Part shown: positions 6,428 through 12,654 of the stretch, in pieces
Layout of the letters: every line of letters begins with the position of its first letter
How positions within the stretch are numbered: position 1 is the stretch's first letter
Position numbers and translations under genes: made by a program
The notes under the pieces: model-generated
The model's database searches: none
The model's input: the letters and a program-made list of their open reading frames with translations, nothing else
Told to the model about the DNA's origin: nothing
From: an uncultured Lachnospiraceae bacterium
Lineage (GTDB): Bacteria; Bacillota; Clostridia; Lachnospirales; Lachnospiraceae
NCBI GenBank assembly: GCA_905236545.1
Contig: CAJOQO010000322.1
Coordinates: 1 to 12,654 of the forward strand
DNA: 12,654 nt
Reading direction: 5' to 3'

Positions 6428-7444
6428 TCAGTCCCGGTAGCCGTTCGGGTTTTTGCTCTGCCAGTTCCAGGAATCGCGGCACATCTCCTCGATCCCGAAC
6501 CTGGCGGTCCAGTTCAGCTCCTTCGCGGCTTTTCCTGGATCACAGTAGCAGGTGGCGATATCGCCTTCCCTGCGCGGCCTGATCACATAGGGAACCTGAT
6601 GGCCGCACGCCTTGCCGAATGCCTCCACAACCTGCAGCACGGAATATCCATGGCCCGTTCCGAGATTATAGACGCAAACCCCTTCCCTGTCCGCAAGCTT
6701 CGCGACCGCATTCACATGCCCGCGTGCCAGATCTACTACATGGATATAGTCACGCACACCCGTTCCATCCGGCGTGTCATAGTCATCCCCGAATACGTTC
6801 AGTTTCTCCAGCTTTCCGATCGCGACCTGTGCGATATACGGAACCAGGTTGTTCGGAATCCCCTTCGGATCCTCGCCGATCATTCCCGACGGATGAGCGC
6901 CGATCGGGTTGAAGTAGCGAAGAAGGATGACATTCCATTCCGGATCAGAGGTATGCACATCCGTCAGAATCTGCTCCAGCATCCATTTTGTCCAGCCATA
7001 CGGATTCGTGCAGACTCCCTTCGGGCACTCTTCGGTAATCGGGACAAAAGCAGGATCCCCGTAAACGGTCGCGCTCGAGCTGAAGATGATATTCTTACAG
7101 TCATGCTCACGCATACTCTTCACCAGAGTCAGTGTACCGGTAATATTGTTGGAATAGTACTCCACCGGCATTCTCACGGACTCGCCGACTGCCTTCAGTC
7201 CCGCAAAATGAATCACCGCGTCGATCTTCTGCGTCTCAAAGATCCGGTCCAGGCAATCCTTATCCAGGATATCACCCTCGATAAAGTCCAGCGTCTTCCC
7301 GGTGATCTCCTTCACACGGTCAACCGCCTTCCGGCTGGAATTATAGAGATTGTCAATGACCGTAACCTCATAGCCCGCATTCAGAAGCTCTACGCATGTA
7401 TGGCTGCCGATGAATCCGGCTCCGCCCGTAACCAGTATTCTCAT
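6428..7444 (-). CDS. galE: UDP-glucose 4-epimerase GalE
   Basis: GalE interconverts UDP-galactose and UDP-glucose with bound NAD, in the Leloir pathway and in making galactose precursors for surface glycans. The 338-residue protein belongs to the extended short-chain dehydrogenase fold. The dinucleotide motif is GGAGFIGSH (Gly7, Gly10, Gly13). The catalytic triad falls at Ser124 in SSSATVYGD, Tyr149 and Lys153 in YGWTK, which are the same numbers as in the Escherichia coli enzyme. Further family blocks are LRYFNPIGAHPSG and VRDYIHVVDLARGH. GGAGG lies 5 nt from the ATG, inside AAGGAGGAGAAG. The start is 18 nt after the galK stop, so the two form an operon. No galT is adjacent, so the uridylyltransferase must be elsewhere or be replaced. 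Confidence 0.96.
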   Translation of the reverse strand: MRILVTGGAGFIGSHTCVELLNAGYEVTVIDNLYNSSRKAVDRVKEITGKTLDFIEGDILDKDCLDRIFETQKIDAVIHFAGLKAVGESVRMPVEYYSNNITGTLTLVKSMREHDCKNIIFSSSATVYGDPAFVPITEECPKGVCTNPYGWTKWMLEQILTDVHTSDPEWNVILLRYFNPIGAHPSGMIGEDPKGIPNNLVPYIAQVAIGKLEKLNVFGDDYDTPDGTGVRDYIHVVDLARGHVNAVAKLADREGVCVYNLGTGHGYSVLQVVEAFGKACGHQVPYVIRPRREGDIATCYCDPGKAAKELNWTARFGIEEMCRDSWNWQSKNPNGYRD

Positions 7445-7462
7445 CTTCTCCTCCTTCTGTCT

Positions 7463-8737
7463 TTATCCGACCACCGTTCCGCCGACCGGCCGGATATTCA
7501 GCACATGGCAGCTCCCCGCGCCAAGCAGCTGGTTCATATTCGCGGTAAATGCTTCGATCCTGTCCTCCGGTACAAAAGCCTGGCAGGTTCCGGCGAAGCC
7601 GCCGCCATGGACACGGTACGCCCCCTGTCCCTTCAGAAGCTCATCGCACAGCGCCAGCGCGACCGCCATCTCCTGGTGTTCATTGGCTCCCGTCGGAACG
7701 ATATTCTGAAGATACATCCAGGACGATCTTCCCGATTCCTTCACAAGCGCAAGGAAACGGTCAATATCCCCCGTCTCAAGCGCTTCAACCTGCTGCGGGA
7801 CACGGTCATTGTCCCCGTAAAAATGAATGCATCTCAGCACGGCTCTGTCCCCGTATTCCCTGCGAAGCTCCGGAAGCGCGCTGAAAAAGTCTTTTTTGTC
7901 CACTTCGCGAAGCACCTTTTTGCCAAAATGGCCCGCAACCTTCTGCTCTTCCACCGGAACGGCCGCATACTCGCCGGTCAGGTCTGCATGGCTGGCCCAG
8001 CAGTTGATAATGCACAGCTTCAGTCCGGTTTTCTCGAAATCCATATTCAGCTTTTTGACAACCGGATTCTCCGGATCCCTGAAATCGATGGTAATCAGGT
8101 TTCCGACAGAGGATGCCATCTGGTCCATCAGCCCGGACGGCTTGCCAAAGTAATAATTCTCCGCATACTGTCCGATCTGGGCGATCTTTACCGCGTCCGC
8201 CTTATCCTCAAAGAAAAGGTGGTTGATGATCGTGCCGATCAGCACCTCAAAGGCAGCCGAAGAGCTCAGGCCGGATCCGGGGAGTACCGTAGACGAAACG
8301 ACCGCACGGAACCCCCTGACCTTGCAGCCCATGGATACAAACTTTGCCGCGACGCCGCGGATCAGGGCTGCTGTCGTGTTAAACTCGGACTCTCTGATCG
8401 CCATGTCCTCCAGATCAATCTCGCACATGGGATACCCTTCCGAAAGAACCTGGATCCTGTTGTCCTTCGTAAGGGAAACGGCAGCGATGGTATCCAGATC
8501 CACGGAAGCGGCAAGTACGCGCCCGTGCTCATGATCCGTGTGGTTTCCACCGATCTCCGTCCTTCCCGGAGCGGAAAACAGGCTGATCTCATCCTCCTCA
8601 CGGAAGGTCTCCTCGTAAAGCTTCAGAAGCGCTCCGTAGCGCGCCGCGTTCGCCCCTGCCTTTTCCGCATACAGCGGACGGATCTTCTTCACGAATTCCG
8701 CAGTAGTTACTCTTTCCTTCCATTCACTCAGTTTCAT
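7463..8737 (-). CDS. galK: Galactokinase, clostridial variant
   Basis: This GHMP-family sugar kinase is expected to phosphorylate galactose at C1. The 424-residue protein shows the galactokinase signature as GRTEIGGNHTDH (59-70 region), the ATP loop LPGSGLSSSAA (152-162), the catalytic-base region SGLMDQ (Asp205) and the third GHMP motif VHGGGFAGT (376-384). In the canonical signature GEHTDY the glutamate contacts the sugar; here an asparagine takes its place (GGNHTDH). I know this form from a clostridial branch annotated as galactokinase, so the sugar specificity is slightly less sure. The ATG at 8735-8737 is preferred over the one at 8758 because GGAGG at 8746-8750 lies 8 nt before it and would fall inside the longer reading. 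It is the first gene of a minus-strand run with galE 18 nt behind it. Its upstream region carries a striking palindrome. Confidence 0.92.
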   Translation of the reverse strand: MKLSEWKERVTTAEFVKKIRPLYAEKAGANAARYGALLKLYEETFREEDEISLFSAPGRTEIGGNHTDHEHGRVLAASVDLDTIAAVSLTKDNRIQVLSEGYPMCEIDLEDMAIRESEFNTTAALIRGVAAKFVSMGCKVRGFRAVVSSTVLPGSGLSSSAAFEVLIGTIINHLFFEDKADAVKIAQIGQYAENYYFGKPSGLMDQMASSVGNLITIDFRDPENPVVKKLNMDFEKTGLKLCIINCWASHADLTGEYAAVPVEEQKVAGHFGKKVLREVDKKDFFSALPELRREYGDRAVLRCIHFYGDNDRVPQQVEALETGDIDRFLALVKESGRSSWMYLQNIVPTGANEHQEMAVALALCDELLKGQGAYRVHGGGFAGTCQAFVPEDRIEAFTANMNQLLGAGSCHVLNIRPVGGTVVG

Positions 8738-8781
8738 AATCGCAGCCTCCGACAACACTCTGAAAAGATGGTTTTCTAAAG

Positions 8782-8830
8782 GATCAGTTATAGTTAACGC
8801 AATTTGGAATTGCGTTAACTATAACTGATT
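8782..8830. promoter_or_regulatory. Perfect 22-bp-arm inverted repeat in the galK upstream region
   Basis: Bases 8783-8804 and 8808-8829 are exact reverse complements around a 3-base centre TGG. The arms are strongly AT-rich in a GC-rich region. Each arm holds a smaller dyad of form GTTA-N4-TAAC (8787-8798 and 8814-8825), centres 27 bp apart, which looks like a repressor operator. The element ends 45 nt before the galK ATG and lies about 70 nt before the plus-strand promoter. On the plus strand it is followed by ATTTTT, so it could also fold into a terminator-like hairpin, but no plus-strand gene precedes it. Confidence 0.7.
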
Positions 8831-8898
8831 TTTGGGGATTCGTATAGCGCGAATTGACCACATTTTCTGCATCAATGTACTTTTTTCGGAAGAACCTG

Positions 8899-8904
8899 TA
8901 TAAT
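8899..8904 (+). promoter_or_regulatory. -10 box of the secreted-protein gene
   Basis: A perfect TATAAT sits 68 nt before the ATG of the downstream gene. The -35 region at proper spacing is poor (TGTACT at 8876-8881, 17 nt spacer), so an activator may help. A TTGACC at 8854-8859 could serve a second, upstream start with a weak -10 box. Transcription from the TATAAT should begin near 8911. Confidence 0.5.
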
Positions 8905-8912
8905 TGTTACGG

Positions 8913-8941
8913 TTCACGGTCTGTGGGGAAGAGGCCGTGAA
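8913..8941 (+). promoter_or_regulatory. Stem-loop at the 5' end of the leader
   Basis: TTCACGGTCT (8913-8922) pairs with AGGCCGTGAA (8932-8941), giving ten pairs with one G-U and a 9-nt loop. It would stand almost at the first base of the message and leaves GGAGG (8957-8961) free. Roles in protecting the RNA end or in regulation are inferred. Confidence 0.45.
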
Positions 8942-8971
8942 TAGAGTAACGTATACGGAGGAGAAGAAGAA

Positions 8972-9862
8972 ATGAAAAAGACCACTGCTGCAAGGCGTCT
9001 GGCCATGATCCTGGGCGCATGCCTGATCATTGCCATGCTCCCGGCCGCTGTTATGGCAGCCGGCGTATATGCGCCCGTCAAAGGAACCATCACCTATTAT
9101 CCGGATAATGAAGAGGCATCCGTCGAACGGAACGTATCCATCTCCTATAAGAGCGATGGCAGGATCACGAAGCTCGAGGATTACAGAATCGCAGGAAGTA
9201 CGACAGGGGCCGGTCCGCTCATCCGTTCCTGGTCCTGGAAGGGAAACCGTATCACAAAGTCCGCCTTCTCCTATGCAGCGCTGCTCTCCAGTCAGACAAC
9301 GTACAGCTACAGGGAGGATCAGCTGGAAAAAAGAGCGTTCAGGGGATCCACTGATACAGCCGCTCTGTATCAGTGGAAAAAAGGAAAGGCATCCTTTTCC
9401 GACAGAAAGAATGGGATAACCGGTACCCTGAAGGCAGATAAAAACGGCCGGATCATCGAGGAGACATGGGACGAGAACGGCGACATCTATTCGTCCAAAA
9501 CACGGTACTATAAAAACGGCAATATCAAATCCAGGACAGAATCCTTCCAGTCAGAGGATCAGGCTGACTATAAGGTTACACGCAAGTACAATTCTGCCGG
9601 ATATATCACCTCTGTCAAAACGCGTGACAGCCTGATCACTTATTCTTATCTCATGGATCCGAAGAAAAACAGTCCGAAAAAGATCACGGTGATCCGCAAA
9701 GATCTGACCAAAAACAAGGAGGCGCCCTTTGTTCTCTTTACCTACAATTTCACAAAATATCAAAAGGTGAAAAGAACCAGAAACTGTGATCAGAACGGGA
9801 TCGAATTCCTGCTCTTTGCGGAAAACGGAACATATCCCTCTATGCGCGAAGGGCTGTACTGA
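8972..9862 (+). CDS. Secreted protein of unknown family
   Basis: I do not recognise the family. The 296-residue protein begins with a clear Sec signal: KK and RR charges near residues 2-9, a hydrophobic core (about 10-26) and likely cleavage after VMAA or just before it (about residue 29-30). No lipobox cysteine, cell-wall anchor or second membrane segment is visible. The mature part is rich in Lys, Ser, Thr and Tyr, and contains recurring short strands of the type TYSYRED, KNGRIIEETWDENGD, YYKNGNIKS and KYNSAGYITSV (about 110-215). These resemble YD/RHS-like or YwqK/MORN-like beta-strand repeats of secreted proteins. The resemblance is weak and by eye. The ribosome site GGAGG at 8957-8961 is 10 nt from the ATG. 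The 3' end overlaps the neighbouring convergent gene by 23 bp. Reading-frame quality and signal make it a real gene; its function is unknown. Confidence 0.85.
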   Translation: MKKTTAARRLAMILGACLIIAMLPAAVMAAGVYAPVKGTITYYPDNEEASVERNVSISYKSDGRITKLEDYRIAGSTTGAGPLIRSWSWKGNRITKSAFSYAALLSSQTTYSYREDQLEKRAFRGSTDTAALYQWKKGKASFSDRKNGITGTLKADKNGRIIEETWDENGDIYSSKTRYYKNGNIKSRTESFQSEDQADYKVTRKYNSAGYITSVKTRDSLITYSYLMDPKKNSPKKITVIRKDLTKNKEAPFVLFTYNFTKYQKVKRTRNCDQNGIEFLLFAENGTYPSMREGLY

Positions 9863-12065
9863 CCTTCTTTACTCCGCTCCACGCGGAAACGGCGCCTCCC
9901 TTGCCCTCATACCGCGCACGGATATACCAGGTCTTCTTCTTTTTCAGATTCAGCGTGATCTTCGTCTGATTCTTTCCGATCTTTTTTGTCCTGACATTCT
10001 TTCTGAATGACGGATCCGTGGAATACTGGATCCGGATCGACCTGATCCGGCTCAGAAGCGCCTGCGTGCTCTTCGTCTTCCTGATCTTCTTCCAGGAAAC
10101 CGTCACCTTGTTCTTTTTCACTTTCACCCTGAGCGAAAGTGTTTTGGAGATCTTCCCGGCATTCGAAACGCCCTGCTGAGTCCCTCCTTTGGAAGGATCC
10201 TTTTGCTGCGTCCCGTCTTTGGAAGAATCACCTTGCTGTGTCCCGTCTCCTGTCTCAGAAGATGTCGTCTGGCCCGGGGAAGAGGGCTGCGTTTCCGAAC
10301 CGGTCACAAATACCTGCAGACGCGGAAGAACCTCCTGCACCTCGATCACCGCGAAGCAGACCGAGCAGTGGCTTCCCCGTGTCAATCCGGTCGTCGTTTC
10401 CGTTGCCGCAACCGCGGGATCCTCCACGATGGTATGTCCCTTCGCCGGTATTACTTTCTGCGCGGACAGCACCTCCCGGCAGACACTGCAGTGAGAGCCT
10501 TCTGTTTTCCCGGGTTCCGTGCAGGTCGCCTCAACGCCAGGATCCTTCACCACACTATGCCCCTTTGCCGGTATCGTTTTCTGCGGAGTGAGCACTTCCC
10601 GGCAGACGCTGCAGTGCGAACCCGCGGTTTTTCCCGCCTTCGTGCAGGTCGCCTCAACGCCGGGATCATTTACAACACTGTGCCCTTTGGCCGGAATGGT
10701 TTCCTGGGGTATGAGCACCTCGCTGCAGACCGAGCAGTGGGAGCCCTCCGTCTTTCCCTGTTTCGTACAGGTCGCGTCAACTTCCGGGTCCTTTACTGCG
10801 GTATGTCCCTTCGCGGCGGTATCCTTCTGAACCGTTTTCACGATGCCGCATACAGAGCAGTGCGAGCCCGCGGTTTTCCCTGTCTTCAGGCAGGTCGCCT
10901 CCACTTTGGCATCGTCCTTATAAGTATGGCCGCCGGTGCAGGTTGATACATACCGGAATGCGGACGCGTTCAGAGACGGGTATGCAAATTCTATCATCCC
11001 GGCGCCGGAGAAGTCTCCGATCAGCGTTCTTTCCGCAGAGAGCTTCTTCTTATCAAACCCGATGGAATCGCTTCCGGCAAGAAAGTACACATCCCGGATC
11101 CCGTCCTGCTGATCATCCCAGGTCGTATCCACCAGATACCATTTGCCGTCATTCATCCTGACATAATTCCACATGTGCGGTTCCCCGGCGATTCCTACGA
11201 CACAGATGCAGGGGATCCCGAACTGATCGCACAGAACCTTAAAGGTCTTCGCATAGCCCTCGCAAACCGCCCTGTGATCCCCGATAAACGAAGGAGCCGA
11301 GCTGTGTACGATCCCATGCTGCTTGTCATAGTAGGAAAGGAGATTGCAGACATAGTCATGAATAATCTTAACCAGATGGTATCTGCTCTTTCCTGCATCT
11401 GCCGTCTTCGCGATCGTGTTCACGGCGCTCCTGACATTACTGTCATATGACTGTATGTTCGATGAGATTCCGGCGGTTACTTCGACCGGTTCAATCTTGA
11501 TGGAATCCAGAACGACAGATGCGGTACAGGAGTTTCCGGAAGAAACAAAGCTGCAGGAATACGTAAAAGAGCTGTACCAGCCATTGATCCAGAAGATCTC
11601 CGGATAATCATACATCAGTGCGTCACATGCATTCTGCACAGCTGCGAATACATCCCGCTCATGTCTTTGAACGGCCTGCACCCGGGCGGCATACGCAGAA
11701 GAGCTGGTGGAAGCATACTTTCTCCGGCTTCCGGGACTGAATTCAAATGTCCCGGCCTTTCGCCCGATCCCGTAATAGGAAACCAGGGAATTGTACAGTT
11801 CATTGTCCAGCCCGCTCAGCTGGTTTCCGTACCTCTCATTGAACGAAGCGCCGGAACTCTGCGCCCGCAGTTCTCCGGAAGGAAGTCTGTCCGGCGCACA
11901 CAAAGACGGCACCACCTCCATCCGCTCGCTGGTTCCATGGAACACCCCGCCGGTCCCGTCCGTGTCTGCTTCACGGATGGCAGAAGCGCCAGGGGTCACC
12001 GCCGTTCCCAGGATAACCGCCGCGAACACCGCCAGCGCGCAGAAAGCATTTCTCCATATCGTCAT
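9840..12065 (-). CDS. Secreted transglutaminase-like protein with five Cys-rich repeats
   Basis: The 741-residue protein starts with a Sec signal (about 1-29, ending TPGASA). Its catalytic part is a transglutaminase/protease-like domain at about 225-330. The nucleophile is Cys268 in HRAVCEGYAKTFK, the histidine is His297 in GEPHMWNYV, and the aspartate is Asp313 in WYLVDTTWDD, giving the expected Cys-His-Asp triad. Such domains act as thiol hydrolases or cross-linkers outside the cell; the substrate is unknown. Next come five 41-residue repeats (379-584) built on GH, ATC and GSHCSVC. A Gln/Ser-rich linker with three 10-residue units (607-636) follows. The Lys-rich C-terminus (about 638-741, with VTVSWKK, IQYSTDPSF and YIRARYE) looks like a fibronectin type III module. 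No LPXTG or S-layer anchor is seen, so it is secreted or held by charge. AGGAGG lies 8 nt before the ATG. It overlaps the convergent neighbour by 23 bp. Confidence 0.9.
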   Translation of the reverse strand: MTIWRNAFCALAVFAAVILGTAVTPGASAIREADTDGTGGVFHGTSERMEVVPSLCAPDRLPSGELRAQSSGASFNERYGNQLSGLDNELYNSLVSYYGIGRKAGTFEFSPGSRRKYASTSSSAYAARVQAVQRHERDVFAAVQNACDALMYDYPEIFWINGWYSSFTYSCSFVSSGNSCTASVVLDSIKIEPVEVTAGISSNIQSYDSNVRSAVNTIAKTADAGKSRYHLVKIIHDYVCNLLSYYDKQHGIVHSSAPSFIGDHRAVCEGYAKTFKVLCDQFGIPCICVVGIAGEPHMWNYVRMNDGKWYLVDTTWDDQQDGIRDVYFLAGSDSIGFDKKKLSAERTLIGDFSGAGMIEFAYPSLNASAFRYVSTCTGGHTYKDDAKVEATCLKTGKTAGSHCSVCGIVKTVQKDTAAKGHTAVKDPEVDATCTKQGKTEGSHCSVCSEVLIPQETIPAKGHSVVNDPGVEATCTKAGKTAGSHCSVCREVLTPQKTIPAKGHSVVKDPGVEATCTEPGKTEGSHCSVCREVLSAQKVIPAKGHTIVEDPAVAATETTTGLTRGSHCSVCFAVIEVQEVLPRLQVFVTGSETQPSSPGQTTSSETGDGTQQGDSSKDGTQQKDPSKGGTQQGVSNAGKISKTLSLRVKVKKNKVTVSWKKIRKTKSTQALLSRIRSIRIQYSTDPSFRKNVRTKKIGKNQTKITLNLKKKKTWYIRARYEGKGGAVSAWSGVKKVSTALRA
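10158..10247 (-). repeat. Three 30-bp repeats coding a Gln/Ser-rich linker
   Basis: Residues 607-616, 617-626 and 627-636 of the transglutaminase-like protein are three copies of a DGTQQxDxSK unit, the last degenerate. They join the Cys-rich repeats to the fibronectin-like module and look like a flexible spacer prone to copy-number change. Confidence 0.7.
10317..10931 (-). repeat. Five 123-bp tandem repeats coding Cys-rich units
   Basis: The units start at residues 379, 420, 461, 502 and 543, each 41 residues long. The pattern is GH, about 10 residues, ATC, 10 residues, then CSVC in GSHCSVC, and ends with IPAK or a variant. The spacing C-x10-C-x2-C plus the histidines suggests metal or disulfide stabilisation. 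In unit 5 the first cysteine is lost (ATETTTG) while GSHCSVC is kept. Units 3 and 4 are closest to each other, which points to recent duplication. Confidence 0.85.
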
Positions 12066-12115
12066 ATCCGTATCCTCCTCCCTGCAGCCGCTTTTGCCGC
12101 AGATACCCGACTTAC

Positions 12116-12141
12116 TGACGCCCCGCGGGGCGTCATTTTTT
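12116..12141 (+). terminator. Perfect GC-rich palindrome followed by T6
   Basis: A 20-bp uninterrupted palindrome (12116-12135, centre CGCG) is followed on the plus strand by TTTTTT. It has the form of a strong intrinsic terminator for plus-strand transcripts, yet no plus-strand gene precedes it after 9862. For minus-strand transcripts from the broken gene it forms the same hairpin without a T tract. It lies in the leader side of the transglutaminase-like gene. Confidence 0.5.
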
Positions 12142-12149
12142 GTCTCCTC

Positions 12150-12314
12150 TCACTTCTTCTCTTTAAAGAAGACCTTATCCCCATCCCAGTTCACAGTGAA
12201 AAAGTCACTGTAGTTTTCATTGTTAAACACGTCCCGGATCACAAAGCGTGCCTTGTATCTTCCTGCCGACAGCTTTTCACTCTCAATGACAGTATCGAAT
12301 TGCTCATGATCCAG
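12150..12314 (-). pseudogene. 3' remnant of a broken protein gene
   Basis: A 54-codon stretch ending in TGA reads as a good protein C-terminus (…RYKARFVIRDVF…YSDFFTVNWDGD…), but it has no methionine and no plausible start. It is closed upstream by an in-frame TGA at 12315-12317, which falls inside a strong hairpin. Other frames upstream do not continue it convincingly. The alternating beta-strand look resembles the tail of secreted clostridial proteins, perhaps clostripain-like (C11) peptidases. That resemblance is weak and from memory. Codon use matches the neighbours, so the break seems recent. The lost 5' part must have been deleted, since the next gene begins only about 60 bp away. Confidence 0.5.
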
Positions 12315-12340
12315 TCAGATAAACCTGCTTATCTGACGGA
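12310..12340. other. Strong hairpin at the break of the remnant gene
   Basis: GTCAGATAA (12314-12322) and TTATCTGAC (12329-12337) form a perfect 9-bp stem with a 6-base loop. It can be extended by three further pairs (TCC 12310-12312 with GGA 12338-12340) with one bulged A. No T tract follows closely on either strand: the plus-strand T6 is 17 bases away. It lies exactly where the open frame of the remnant begins, between it and the acetyltransferase stop. Confidence 0.5.
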
Positions 12341-12375
12341 CCGGCAGAGTTACGGATTTTTTACATCGTCTGATC

Positions 12376-12654
12376 TCATCCGAATATCTGCCCCGGCAGT
12401 TTCTTTTTTTCCTTTGCAGGGAATTCTCTGTCAAACCGTTCCACGTCTTCATCCTTCACATAGTAGCCCTGCGGTGTCTGATATATACCGGTTATATCAT
12501 CAAGATATCCGGGGATCAATTCCCTGCAGAGGAAAAACGAATCATCCGCATCCTCAGGCAGATCGTGATAACGGATACCAAACTCACGCGCAAAAGTGAA
12601 ACCGCACCTGCTGTAGAAACTGATATTGCCTTCAAACAGAACTGCACCATAGCC
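12376..12654 (-). CDS. GNAT-family N-acetyltransferase, C-terminal part
   Basis: The last 92 codons of a minus-strand gene run off the right edge of the window. The segment GYGAVLFEGNISFYSRCGF is the typical GNAT stretch around motif B, where a substrate-side residue and the FY..CGF pattern close the acetyl-CoA site. It is followed by AREFGIRYHDLPEDADDSFF and LCRELIPGYLDDITGIYQTP, which resemble the tail of YhbS-like acetyltransferases. The N-terminal acetyl-CoA binding loop (Q/R-x-x-G-x-G/A) lies outside the window, so substrate and completeness cannot be judged. The stop codon is at 12376-12378. Confidence 0.8.
   Translation of the reverse strand, partial: GYGAVLFEGNISFYSRCGFTFAREFGIRYHDLPEDADDSFFLCRELIPGYLDDITGIYQTPQGYYVKDEDVERFDREFPAKEKKKLPGQIFG

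Noticed and set aside
5249..8779. A 1176-codon open reading frame on the plus strand, antisense to prmA, galE and galK.
   Set aside because: It spans three well-recognised genes and the gaps between them, has no domain-like composition (very rich in Arg, His, Leu and Ile in a shadow pattern) and no ribosome site. It arises from codon bias of the real genes on the other strand.
8738..8971. A riboswitch in the divergent region upstream of galK or the secreted-protein gene.
   Set aside because: Only simple hairpins are visible; I recognise no conserved riboswitch core, and no terminator-antiterminator pair lies before either start codon.
11661..12599. A 312-codon plus-strand frame over the start of the transglutaminase-like gene and the right-end region.
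   Set aside because: It crosses a signal peptide gene start, a palindrome, the gene remnant and the acetyltransferase tail, all better explained on the minus strand; no ribosome site.

Overview
The window reads as a moderately GC-rich member of the Clostridia, most likely Lachnospiraceae or a close relative. This is inferred from the style of the proteins: a Firmicutes-type ThiI without a rhodanese domain, the clostridial galactokinase variant with a GRTEIGGNHTDH motif, strong GGAGG ribosome binding sites, and a secreted transglutaminase-like protein with GSHCSVC repeats and a lysine-rich fibronectin-like tail. No tRNA, rRNA, CRISPR array, transposase or phage gene is visible.

Left part (1-2066): mtaB, a tRNA methylthiotransferase, lies on the minus strand. 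Its divergent neighbour on the plus strand is a small HPr-like protein that has lost the phospho-histidine motif but kept the serine-site motif. The two share a promoter region with overlapping opposed promoter candidates. The HPr-like gene ends at a good intrinsic terminator.

Centre (2064-8737): six genes all run on the minus strand in the order galK, galE, prmA, rsmE, cysteine desulfurase, thiI. They are closely spaced (13 to about 130 nt), so one or two transcripts are likely, with a possible weak terminator between rsmE and the desulfurase. The cysteine desulfurase and ThiI form a sulfur relay for 4-thiouridine in tRNA. PrmA and RsmE methylate ribosomal protein L11 and 16S rRNA. GalK and GalE belong to galactose use, but galT is not present here. 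Together with mtaB the block is mainly translation-apparatus modification.

Right part (8738-12654): a 234-bp divergent intergenic region holds an AT-rich perfect inverted repeat with 22-bp arms and a promoter with an RNA stem-loop at its 5' end. A secreted protein of unknown family follows on the plus strand. It converges on, and overlaps by 23 bp, a 741-residue secreted transglutaminase-like protein on the minus strand. That protein carries five 41-residue Cys-rich repeats, a 10-residue Gln/Ser-rich repeat linker and a fibronectin-like C-terminus. Beyond it lie a perfect GC palindrome with a T tract, the 54-codon remnant of a broken gene cut off at a strong hairpin, and the C-terminal part of a GNAT-like acetyltransferase running off the window.

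The most unusual items are the 22-bp-arm palindrome upstream of galK, the His-less HPr-like protein, the repeat-bearing transglutaminase with its overlapping secreted neighbour, and the broken gene at the right end. I do not see a clear new multi-gene system.
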